Shown one piece after another: positions 1 to 5,346 of a stretch of DNA of 8,339 nt. The position numbers and the translations under genes are program-made. How positions within the stretch are numbered: position 1 is the first letter of the stretch; each line of letters begins with the position of its first letter. Source of the DNA: Sutterella sp. UBA1442 (GTDB lineage: Bacteria; Pseudomonadota; Gammaproteobacteria; Burkholderiales; Burkholderiaceae_F); NCBI GenBank assembly GCA_002329575.1, contig DCTK01000027.1, positions 1-8,339 on the forward strand. The letters are read 5' to 3'. Below the pieces are notes generated by a model. It was given only the letters and a program-made list of their open reading frames with translations. It searched no databases and was not told the origin of the DNA.

Positions 1-162
1 CGCAAGGGATTAATTTTGACTTGTAAAGAAACCCTGATTCCGTTTTACGAACAATTCGGTTACCGCTGTCTCGGTGTTTCCAATTCTGTTCATGGCGGCG
101 CCGTTTGGTATGACATGGTGCTCGATTTTGCTAATCAGGGCACAGTGAATTTGGAAGAATAA
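1..162 (+). CDS. GNAT-family N-acetyltransferase, C-terminal 53 residues (5' end outside window)
   Basis: The first frame is open from the left edge to a TAA at 160-162, and the gene starts upstream of the window. The visible tail contains FYEQFGYRCLGVSNSVHGG followed by AVWYDMVLDF. This is the end of the GNAT fold: the helix and strand with 'FYEKFGF', then the last strand with 'HGGAxWYDM', as in the arylalkylamine-acetyltransferase-like branch. Such proteins move an acetyl group from acetyl-CoA to an amine or N-terminus in the cytoplasm; the acceptor cannot be read from this fragment. The stop codon touches the next ATG (TAAATG), so the two genes are almost certainly translated from one transcript. 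The family call is fairly safe; the substrate is unknown. Confidence 0.8.
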   Translation, partial: RKGLILTCKETLIPFYEQFGYRCLGVSNSVHGGAVWYDMVLDFANQGTVNLEE

Positions 163-1419
163 ATGCAACGTAGTGATTTTACGTTAATGGCTCCCGTAGG
201 CTCTCGAGAGTCTCTTTTTGCCGCAATAGCAGCCGGCGCTGATGCCGTGTATTTCGGTGTTGAAAATCTCAACATGCGAGCACATTCGGCCAAAGCCTTC
301 ACTATTGATGATTTGCACGAAATCGCAGCCATCTGTCACGAACACGGCATTGAGTCGTACTTGACGGTCAATACCATCATTTACGATGAAGAACGGCCGT
401 TGATGAAAAAGATCATTGATGCGGCAAAAGCTGCCGGCATTGATGCCGTGATTGCCAGTGATGTCGCCGTGATGAGCTATTGCCGTGAAGTGGGACAAGA
501 AGTTCACTTGTCCACGCAACTGAATATCTCCAACATTGAAGCTTTGCGTTTTTATGCGCAATTTGCCGATGTTGTTGTATTGGCTCGCGAGCTGACATTA
601 AAGCAAGTCAAGGCCATTGCCGATGCAATTGAAGCGGAAAACATTTGTGGTCCTGCGGGCCGACCCGTGCGCATTGAAATGTTCTGTCACGGCGCACTTT
701 GCATGGCAGTAAGTGGCAAGTGTTATTTAAGTCTTTCGACCCGTGGCTACAGCGCCAATCGCGGAGCGTGCATTCAAACATGCCGTCGCTCTTACATCGC
801 TAAAGATAAAGAACGCGATATTGAGTTTGAAATCGATAACGAGTACATCATGAGTCCTAAGGATCTGAAAACCATCGGGTTTTTAGATCGTATGGTTAAA
901 GCCGGAGTCCGTGTTTTCAAAATTGAAGGTCGGGCTAGAGGGCCGGAGTATGTTCGCGCGGTTGTCGAGTGCTATGACGAAGCCCTGAAGGCGATTGCAG
1001 AGAATCGTTGGAACGAGCAGGTTAGTCAAAGCTGGGATGCTAAATTGGCTTCCGTTTTCAATCGCGGTTTTTGGGACGGTTTTTACCTCGGGGCTCCTGT
1101 GGGTGAATTGACCCAACACTACGGCTCGCAAGCTACGGAAAAGAAAATTTATGTGGGTAAATGCTTGAAGTATTTTGCCAAGGCTCAAGTCGCTGAGTTT
1201 TTGGTTCAGGCCCAAGATTTCAGTCTGGGTGAAAAGCTATTGATTACCGGACCCACAACGGGAGCCATTTACGTGACGCCTGAAGAGATCCTTGAAGATG
1301 GCACAAAGCTCACGGAGATCAAGAAGGGGATGGACATCACCTTTAAGATTGCCGAGAAGGTTCGAGAAAACGATAAACTTTACGTGGTTCGCGCTGTAAA
1401 GCCCGAAGAAGAAATCTAA
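163..1419 (+). CDS. U32 peptidase-family protein, TrhP/YegQ-like (probable tRNA hydroxylation enzyme)
   Basis: A 418-residue protein starting at the ATG that abuts the previous stop, with GGAAG about five bases upstream. The N-terminal part is the U32 TIM-barrel-like domain (LMAPVGS at 8-14, AGADAVYFG at 24-32, HLSTQLN at 115-121). The U32 signature is at 172-190 (EMFCHGALC, then SGKCYLS). Cysteines 180, 187, 203 and 207 have spacing C-x6-C-x15-C-x3-C, like the Fe-S-ligating sets described for UbiU/UbiV and proposed for TrhP and RlhA. The stretch YIMSPKDL then VFKIEGR (229-257) is also family-typical, and a C-terminal beta-barrel-like part holds ITGPTTG (361-367). The family is named for proteases, but characterised members hydroxylate RNA or ubiquinone precursors without O2. 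The length fits TrhP-type proteins (about 420-450) rather than RlhA (about 650) or UbiU/V (about 300). My inference is formation of 5-hydroxyuridine in tRNA; the exact target is unproven. Confidence 0.85.
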   Translation: MQRSDFTLMAPVGSRESLFAAIAAGADAVYFGVENLNMRAHSAKAFTIDDLHEIAAICHEHGIESYLTVNTIIYDEERPLMKKIIDAAKAAGIDAVIASDVAVMSYCREVGQEVHLSTQLNISNIEALRFYAQFADVVVLARELTLKQVKAIADAIEAENICGPAGRPVRIEMFCHGALCMAVSGKCYLSLSTRGYSANRGACIQTCRRSYIAKDKERDIEFEIDNEYIMSPKDLKTIGFLDRMVKAGVRVFKIEGRARGPEYVRAVVECYDEALKAIAENRWNEQVSQSWDAKLASVFNRGFWDGFYLGAPVGELTQHYGSQATEKKIYVGKCLKYFAKAQVAEFLVQAQDFSLGEKLLITGPTTGAIYVTPEEILEDGTKLTEIKKGMDITFKIAEKVRENDKLYVVRAVKPEEEI

Positions 1420-1429
1420 GGAATTATTC

Positions 1430-1918
1430 GTGAAGAAAATTATTGCAGCATTAATCGCCATTGCCGCCCTGCCGGCTCTGGCCGCCCAGATTGAGGGCAA
1501 GGTTGTTCGTGTTTCCGATGGCGATACGATCGAGGTATTAGATCAAAACAATCGCTCGCAACGAGTACGTTTTTTGGGAATTGACTCTCCGGAACTCAAG
1601 CAGGATTATGGTCGAGCAGCTCGCAAGAATCTCTCGAACAAAATCGCCGGTAAAAAGGTAACGGTCAACTTTGATGAACGAGATCGCTACGGACGCATTT
1701 TAGGGACGGTGTATTTGGGTGAAGACAATATCAATCTCTCGCAAATCGAAGACGGTTATGCTTGGTACTATCGTTACTATGCTCGAGATGTTCGCCCGAG
1801 TTTGCGTCGCGCCTATGACCGAGCAGAAACTCAGGCTAAGAAGGCTCGTTTAGGTTTGTGGCAACAAAAAGATCCGACGCCGCCTTGGGATTGGCGTCGT
1901 GAAAACCGCCGCAGATAA
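1430..1918 (+). CDS. Exported thermonuclease-family (SNase-like) nuclease
   Basis: A 162-residue protein with a GTG start, chosen because AAGGA lies seven bases upstream and the reading gives a clean signal peptide: Lys-Lys at 2-3, a hydrophobic core to about residue 17, and a probable cut after ALA near residue 18-19. The rest is one SNase (OB-fold) domain. Compared with Staphylococcus aureus nuclease, the calcium and catalytic residues are present: SDGDTI with Asp32, VRFLGIDSPE with Arg47, Asp52 and Glu55, and DRYGRILG with Arg89. Ser53 replaces the Thr next to the metal-binding Asp, a common change in Gram-negative members. KARLGLW (138-144) is the usual end of the domain. The tail is rich in Trp and Arg. 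It probably degrades DNA or RNA in the periplasm or medium. It begins ten bases after the U32 stop and is probably cotranscribed with it, with no obvious functional tie. Confidence 0.9.
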   Translation: MKKIIAALIAIAALPALAAQIEGKVVRVSDGDTIEVLDQNNRSQRVRFLGIDSPELKQDYGRAARKNLSNKIAGKKVTVNFDERDRYGRILGTVYLGEDNINLSQIEDGYAWYYRYYARDVRPSLRRAYDRAETQAKKARLGLWQQKDPTPPWDWRRENRRR

Positions 1919-1943
1919 ATGGCAAAAGCATTATTTTAGAAGG

Positions 1944-1977
1944 TTGAATTTTTACCACCAGCGTGGCAAAATTTGCC
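1944..1977 (+). promoter_or_regulatory. Predicted promoter of the tRNA-Ala gene
   Basis: TTGAAT (1944-1949) and CAAAAT (1967-1972) resemble sigma70 -35 and -10 boxes, each four of six, with an ideal 17-bp spacer. Transcription would start near 1979, a few bases before the mature tRNA. A 13-bp dyad, GGCAAA-A-TTTGCC (1965-1977), covers the -10 box. The call rests on position and spacing only. Confidence 0.45.
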
Positions 1978-1986
1978 TTCTCTCGT

Positions 1987-2062
1987 GGGGATGTAGCTCA
2001 GTTGGCAGAGCGCTGCGTTCGCAATGCAGAGGTCGGGAGTTCGACCCTCCTCATCTCCACCA
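1987..2062 (+). tRNA. tRNA-Ala, anticodon CGC
   Basis: A full cloverleaf can be drawn. The acceptor stem GGGGATG (1987-1993) pairs with CATCTCC (2052-2058) and includes a G3:U70 wobble, the main identity element of alanine tRNA. The D-arm follows (GTAGCTCAGTTGGCAGAGC region). The anticodon stem is CTGCG/TGCAG around loop TTCGCAA, with anticodon CGC at 2020-2022 reading GCG codons. The variable loop is short (2030-2034). The T-arm is GGGAG-TTCGACC-CTCCT (2035-2051). Discriminator A2059 and the CCA at 2060-2062 are encoded. The 3' part of this gene recurs at 8174-8198, which marks it as a likely integration target. Confidence 0.97.
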
Positions 2063-2064
2063 CC
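2047..2064 (+). repeat. Direct repeat copy 1 (tRNA-Ala 3' end), putative att site
   Basis: The 18 bases CTCCTCATCTCCACCACC, from the 3' strand of the T-stem through the acceptor strand and CCA plus two bases, recur exactly at 8181-8198. Similarity extends left into the T-loop (TTCGA identical, then CC here versus TT there). A tRNA 3' end duplicated as a direct repeat is the usual trace of site-specific integration by a tyrosine recombinase. Here the copy is inside the intact tRNA gene. Confidence 0.65.
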
Positions 2065-2091
2065 TAAGTTGTTGATTTTAAAAAAGAAATT

Positions 2092-2130
2092 TCCATCTGA
2101 TTTATTCTGAGTCAGGTGGATTTTTTATTG
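2092..2130 (+). terminator. Rho-independent terminator after tRNA-Ala
   Basis: A nine-base-pair stem, TCCATCTGA (2092-2100) with TCAGGTGGA (2112-2120), has one G:T pair and an 11-base loop and is followed directly by TTTTTTATT. It ends the tRNA transcript about 30 bases after the CCA. Confidence 0.88.
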
Positions 2131-2155
2131 CTGTGAAATTGTAGCGGCATGGAAA

Positions 2156-2209
2156 CGCACGAGGGCTAAGCCCTTTCGAACTTAGCCCAATCCATTAAGG
2201 TTTCGTGCG
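2156..2209. other. Potential three-way-junction structure (RNA or DNA)
   Basis: Three helices meet with no unpaired base at the junction. Helix 1 is CGCACGA (2156-2162) with TCGTGCG (2203-2209), seven pairs. Helix 2 is GGGCTAAG (2163-2170) with CTTAGCCC (2181-2188), eight pairs and a ten-base loop. Helix 3 is AA(T)CC (2189-2193) with GGTT (2199-2202), four pairs with one bulged T and a five-base loop. The fold is possible from either strand. I do not recognise it as a known RNA family. It overlaps the end of the small minus-strand frame. Confidence 0.45.
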
Positions 2210-2323
2210 GACTATCCACAACATAAACGCAAGCGTCACAACTAAGAATTGAATTCTTAAGTCAATGACCACAATCGCATTTAATTGTGATATAGTCACC
2301 CACGAGGATGAAAGATAAGACAT
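2195..2323 (-). CDS. Possible 42-residue small hydrophobic protein (tentative)
   Basis: On the minus strand an ATG at 2323 is preceded by GAGGTG with a five-base spacer, a near-ideal Shine-Dalgarno. The frame encodes 42 residues and ends at 2195. The C-terminal half is hydrophobic (FLVVTLAFMLWIV, about 26-38) and finishes with RTKP, compatible with one membrane segment. It lies 87 bases downstream of the LysR gene on the same strand and could share its transcript. The Shine-Dalgarno falls in one arm of the bulged hairpin 2303-2335, so translation might be controlled by structure. I do not recognise the protein, and so short a frame can arise by chance. Confidence 0.25.
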   Translation of the reverse strand: MSYLSSSWVTISQLNAIVVIDLRIQFLVVTLAFMLWIVRTKP

Positions 2324-2410
2324 TCCGTCACCTCGTTTAAATTGACTTTGGCTTGGCTGCAACCGGGCCATTGTCGTTTTTAGAGCCACTTTTTTCAGTT
2401 GCCTATATGG

Positions 2411-3406
2411 TCATCTTGACTTCTGTGTTAGTTCTTCAGGGAAAGGCAAACCGAGACGCTTATACCAGAACTCCCAACGATTTGAAATCTGCGCAAAAGC
2501 GCTTTTTGCGATGAGGGACATCACCTCTCGAATAAGCTTATCTTCAGACTGTGCCGCTCGGCAATAAACATAAAATGTCCAAGGTTCTCTGTGCCAACCG
2601 GGTAACACTGCGTGGATGGTGCTGTTTGCGATAAATTCGCTTGCATAACCGACACTCAAGTCAGTTGCAATACCTCCGCCTGTGACTAGCATTTCGCGGC
2701 ACGCTTCTGCGTCGCCGTAAAAAACATTGGCATGAGGTCCTACATAAACTGTTTGCCGTCCGTTTGTGAGTTTGTTAGAAAAAAATCTGTTTTTTGGATT
2801 GCGCATAAGCAACCGATGTTTGCCATTCAACAAATCCTGAATTGACTCCGGTAAACCGTAACGTTTGATGTAGCTTTCGCTAGCCATCAAAAAATTGAAA
2901 CATCGGCCAACCGGAAGGGCAAAAACACCTTTTCCGTCCCACAAATATCCACCCATGGAAATATCGGTTGATCCTTCCAACAATGCCGGAATACCACTGT
3001 CGGCCGAAAATTCGAACCGAATGTTCTCATGTCTGGATTCGTACAGATAAAGTGCTGATAACAAACCGACTTTATCAAAATTAACCGGCAAACTGATTCG
3101 AACAGTTCTTTGTGTTGTGTGTTTTGCCTCTTCTTGTTTGATCTTTTCAGCCAGTTCCATCGCCGATTTGTGAGCTCTTGAAATGCGGGAGGCTTGTCCG
3201 TCAAGTCTTTTAGCTGCTTCAGTGAGTTGTGCCGGTTTTTTTCTTCGATCCAAAAGAATCAAACCTAATTCGGATTCAAGTGCCGCAATGCGTCTGGAGG
3301 CTTCAGAAAGCTCAATACTTTCTTGCTGAGCAGCAGACGTCAACGCCCCGGTTTTGTTAAGAGCGTGTAGCAGACGCCAGGTTTTAATACTCAAAACAGC
3401 TTTCAT
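2411..3406 (-). CDS. LysR-type transcriptional regulator of the malic enzyme operon
   Basis: I take the ATG at 3406 (331 residues); a TTG two codons upstream is also in frame but has no better ribosome binding site, and neither start has a strong Shine-Dalgarno. Residues 5-65 form the winged helix-turn-helix: TGALTSAAQQESIELSEASR carries the HTH, followed by IAALESELGLILLDRR and the wing with QLTEAA. A linker helix (about 66-95) leads to the periplasmic-binding-protein-like effector domain (about 100-320; VRISLPVNF begins the first subdomain). The tail WEFWYKRLGLPFPEEL is unlike classical members. LysR proteins bind as tetramers and respond to a metabolite, often a substrate of the target pathway. 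Divergence from the malic enzyme gene with a dyad operator between them indicates it controls that operon and itself. The effector is probably malate or a related hydroxyacid (inference). Confidence 0.88.
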   Translation of the reverse strand: MKAVLSIKTWRLLHALNKTGALTSAAQQESIELSEASRRIAALESELGLILLDRRKKPAQLTEAAKRLDGQASRISRAHKSAMELAEKIKQEEAKHTTQRTVRISLPVNFDKVGLLSALYLYESRHENIRFEFSADSGIPALLEGSTDISMGGYLWDGKGVFALPVGRCFNFLMASESYIKRYGLPESIQDLLNGKHRLLMRNPKNRFFSNKLTNGRQTVYVGPHANVFYGDAEACREMLVTGGGIATDLSVGYASEFIANSTIHAVLPGWHREPWTFYVYCRAAQSEDKLIREVMSLIAKSAFAQISNRWEFWYKRLGLPFPEELTQKSR

Positions 3407-3418
3407 TTTCAATTTAAT

Positions 3419-3439
3419 AACTTGTAATTTCTACAAGTT
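3419..3439. promoter_or_regulatory. LysR-type operator, 21-bp perfect dyad
   Basis: AACTTGTA (3419-3426) and TACAAGTT (3432-3439) are perfect inverted arms separated by five bases. Inside is the LysR box T-N11-A (T3423 to A3435). The dyad covers the predicted regulator start site and part of its -10 box, so binding should repress the regulator. It is centred about 64 bp upstream of the inferred malic enzyme start site, the usual place for a LysR recognition site. Confidence 0.7.
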
Positions 3440-3464
3440 TAAGTTTATTAATTTACATTTTCAA
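3436..3464 (-). promoter_or_regulatory. Predicted promoter of the LysR gene
   Basis: On the minus strand TTGAAA (plus 3459-3464) is five of six to the -35 consensus. Seventeen bases later comes TAAACT (plus 3436-3441), four of six to the -10. The start would be near 3429, in the middle of the operator, giving a leader of about 20 bases. Confidence 0.5.
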
Positions 3465-3486
3465 GCTTAGTTGTTCTTCCTAAAAT
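3458..3486 (+). promoter_or_regulatory. Predicted promoter of the malic enzyme operon
   Basis: TAAAAT (3481-3486) is five of six to the -10 consensus. Seventeen bases upstream is a weak TTTTCA (3458-3463), as expected of a promoter that needs an activator. The -35 regions of the two divergent promoters coincide. The start would be near 3493, leaving a leader of about 77 bases. Confidence 0.5.
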
Positions 3487-3500
3487 AACTTAAACGAATT

Positions 3501-3546
3501 AAGCGGAAGGCACTGCAATTTGACGCGTCTGCAGCAAGCACCGCTT
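3501..3546 (+). promoter_or_regulatory. Stem-loop in the malic enzyme 5' leader
   Basis: AAGCGG (3501-3506) pairs with CCGCTT (3541-3546). Inside a symmetric six-by-six internal loop, CTGCA (3513-3517) pairs with TGCAG (3530-3534) around a 12-base loop that contains the palindrome GACGCGTC (3522-3529). The structure ends 12 bases before the AAGGAG ribosome binding site (3559-3564). It could influence mRNA stability or translation. No known riboswitch is recognised. Confidence 0.4.
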
Positions 3547-3569
3547 CTTAACAAGTCCAAGGAGATAGG

Positions 3570-5186
3570 ATGATGAAAACTGGATTTAGTTTACTTTGCG
3601 ATGCCTCGCAGACGCATGCAACCGCTTATAACAGCGAAGAAAGAAAAGCTCTGAAGCTTGAGGGACTGCTTCCTCCCATTCCCGTCACATTGGAAATGCA
3701 AGCCCAAGCTGCACTTGAGACTATGCGTGCCTGCGATACTCTCTACCAGAAGGCACTCTTTCTACAATCTATTCACGCGAGTAACGAAACGCTGTTTTTC
3801 CATCTGCTCGTGCATCATGTTTCGGAGGTGTTGCCGATCGCCTATACGCCTGCAGTGGCTGAAATTTGTCTGAACTATTCGCATTGCTGGCGCTTCCCTA
3901 AAGGAATGTTCCTTTGTTGGGAAGACAGAGGTCGTATTGCTGAAATTCTTGCCAATGCGCCACAGCAACAAGTTGATATGATTGTCATGACCGACGGAAA
4001 CAGAATTTTGGGCTTGGGCGATCTGGGCATCAATGGCATGGCTATACCGGCGGGCAAACTGGGTTTGTACACGGCTTTTGCCGGAGTTCACCCCTCGCGT
4101 ACACTACCGATTACCATTGATGTCGGCACTGACAATGAAAAATACCTCTCTGACCCGCTGTATCTTGGTCACCGCCATCATCGGATCAAAGGTCAGGATT
4201 ACTTTGACTTTATGGAAGAAGTGATCAGTGCTATTAAGAACCGTTGGCCCGGCGTTGTTATACAGTTTGAAGATTTTGGCAACGCAAATGCTTTTGCATT
4301 GCTTGACCAGTTCCGCCACCGCTATTGTTGTTTTAGCGATGATATTCAAGGTACCGGAAGCATTGTAGTGGCCGGACTTATTTCAGCCGCGAAGGCCAAA
4401 GGCACCAAACTTTCCGATGAGCGCGTGCTCTTTTTCGGTGCCGGTGAGGCCGGTACGGGTTCTGCCGATCAGCTGGCAGTTGCAATGAATGTACTCGACA
4501 ACACTCCCATTGAAGAAGCCCGAAACAAGATGTTCCTTTTCGACATCGACGGATTGGTGACTACACATCGAACAGTTCCTGCCCCAGGGCACGCTCCTTA
4601 TGCCAAAGACATGGAACCTGACAAAGACCTCGTGAGCTGCATCCGCAAGATTCGTCCGACCACACTTGTTGGTCTGTCTACTGTAGGCGGCGCCTTCACC
4701 GAAGAGGTTCTTCGTGTTATGGGTGAAATTAACGAAAGACCCGTCATTTTCCCGTTGTCTAACCCAAACAGTAAATCGGAATGCACTCCGCACGATGCCT
4801 ACTTTGCTACAGGTGGACGAGCACTGGTTGCTACCGGCTCGCCGTTCCCTCAAGAGATCTTTGACGGAAAAACTATAGTACCCCGTCAGGGTAACAATGC
4901 CTATATTTATCCGGCCGTGGGTCTTGCCGGTCTTTTGGGTCGCCTGCCGTCAATCGAAGACGAGGATCTTTTGATTGCCTCTCTTACTGTTGCCGACATG
5001 GTCACTGAAGAAGATCTCGCTTGCGGAGCTTTGTATCCGCCCTTTGAAAGAGTTCGTGAGGTGTGCCGCAACATTGCCGCAAACATCATTATCAATGCGA
5101 AGGCAAAAGGTCGCTGCACGCTGGATCTGCCTGAAGACGTTAAAGGTTGGGTTCAGGCGCAGATGTACGAACCTCTGTACAAGTGA
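3570..5186 (+). CDS. maeA: NAD-type malic enzyme (MaeA-like; malolactic activity not excluded)
   Basis: A 538-residue cytoplasmic enzyme. AAGGAG is five bases before the first ATG and eight before the ATG that follows at once, so either may be used. The N-terminal malic domain (about 15-265) has LFFHLLVHHVSEVLPIAYTP with Tyr92 as probable acid, TDGNRILGLGDLG (141-153), GKLGLYTA with Lys163 as probable base, and IDVGTDNE. Metal ligands Glu234 and Asp235 (QFEDFGN) and Asp258 (DDIQGTG) are present. The NAD domain has FFGAGEAGTG (288-297) as dinucleotide loop, then PLSNPNS and GNNAYIYPAVGL. It oxidatively decarboxylates L-malate to pyruvate and CO2. Malolactic enzymes share this fold and catalytic set, but the internal motifs read more like E. 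coli MaeA. Oddity: Ser256 stands where most relatives have Asn before DDIQGT. First gene of the operon with the transporter and LarA homologue. Confidence 0.9.
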   Translation: MMKTGFSLLCDASQTHATAYNSEERKALKLEGLLPPIPVTLEMQAQAALETMRACDTLYQKALFLQSIHASNETLFFHLLVHHVSEVLPIAYTPAVAEICLNYSHCWRFPKGMFLCWEDRGRIAEILANAPQQQVDMIVMTDGNRILGLGDLGINGMAIPAGKLGLYTAFAGVHPSRTLPITIDVGTDNEKYLSDPLYLGHRHHRIKGQDYFDFMEEVISAIKNRWPGVVIQFEDFGNANAFALLDQFRHRYCCFSDDIQGTGSIVVAGLISAAKAKGTKLSDERVLFFGAGEAGTGSADQLAVAMNVLDNTPIEEARNKMFLFDIDGLVTTHRTVPAPGHAPYAKDMEPDKDLVSCIRKIRPTTLVGLSTVGGAFTEEVLRVMGEINERPVIFPLSNPNSKSECTPHDAYFATGGRALVATGSPFPQEIFDGKTIVPRQGNNAYIYPAVGLAGLLGRLPSIEDEDLLIASLTVADMVTEEDLACGALYPPFERVREVCRNIAANIIINAKAKGRCTLDLPEDVKGWVQAQMYEPLYK

Positions 5187-5194
5187 TTTAGCTA

Positions 5195-5339
5195 GTCGGT
5201 CAATTTGGTGATCGCAGCGGAGAAGCTACTTGACCGACAACGCACTTTAGCAATTTTCCGATACCAAGGTCGGATGTCAACAAATCCGACCTGCAGGAGA
5301 TTTTTTGCCCAAATTCTCCGCTCTCGATACTTCTCGGAG
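5195..5339 (+). promoter_or_regulatory. Structured intercistronic leader of the transporter gene
   Basis: Two nine-pair hairpins sit in the 160-base gap. GTCGGTCAA (5195-5203) pairs with TTGACCGAC (5230-5238), and AGGTCGGAT (5267-5275) with ATCCGACCT (5284-5292). Their arms share GTCGG and CCGAC and so can swap partners. Further down, CTCCG (5316-5320) can pair with CGGAG (5335-5339), the ribosome binding site of the ATG at 5347, or with the upstream GGAGA (5296-5300). A run of six T follows at 5301-5306. The layout suggests attenuation or sequestration of the ribosome binding site, but it matches no family I know. Confidence 0.45.
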
Positions 5340-5346
5340 TTTAATT

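Larger units (their letters stand above)
2131..2410. other. Gene-poor spacer dense in inverted repeats
   Basis: No convincing protein gene of normal size lies between the tRNA terminator and the regulator. The spacer holds a possible three-helix structure at 2156-2209. It also holds ACGC-AA-GCGT (2227-2236), the dyad TAAGAATT-G-AATTCTTA (2243-2259), CACAAT/ATTGTG (2270-2275 and 2284-2289), and a bulged hairpin CGAGG(A)TGA/TCACCTCG (2303-2311 and 2328-2335). One small minus-strand reading frame with a good ribosome binding site (2195-2323) is listed separately. No T-tract terminator for the regulator transcript is evident. The density of dyads beside a putative attachment site could mean recombinase or transfer-origin sites, or structured RNA, but this is inference. 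Confidence 0.5.

Noticed and set aside
2150..2215. Integron attC site
   Set aside because: The structure lacks the GTTRRRY / RYYYAAC simple-site ends expected of attC, and no integron genes are near.
3407..3412. TTG at 3412 as the start of the LysR gene
   Set aside because: It adds two codons only, has no ribosome binding site, and ATG at 3406 gives the usual LysR N-terminus.
4383..4853. Long minus-strand frame inside malic enzyme
   Set aside because: It lies opposite a well-conserved enzyme, has low-complexity composition and no ribosome binding site; a shadow of the coding strand.
3570..5186. Calling the enzyme a malolactic enzyme outright
   Set aside because: Fold and catalytic residues are shared by both, and motifs such as TDGNRILGLGDLG and FEDF then DDIQGT read closer to MaeA. 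Sequence alone does not settle it.
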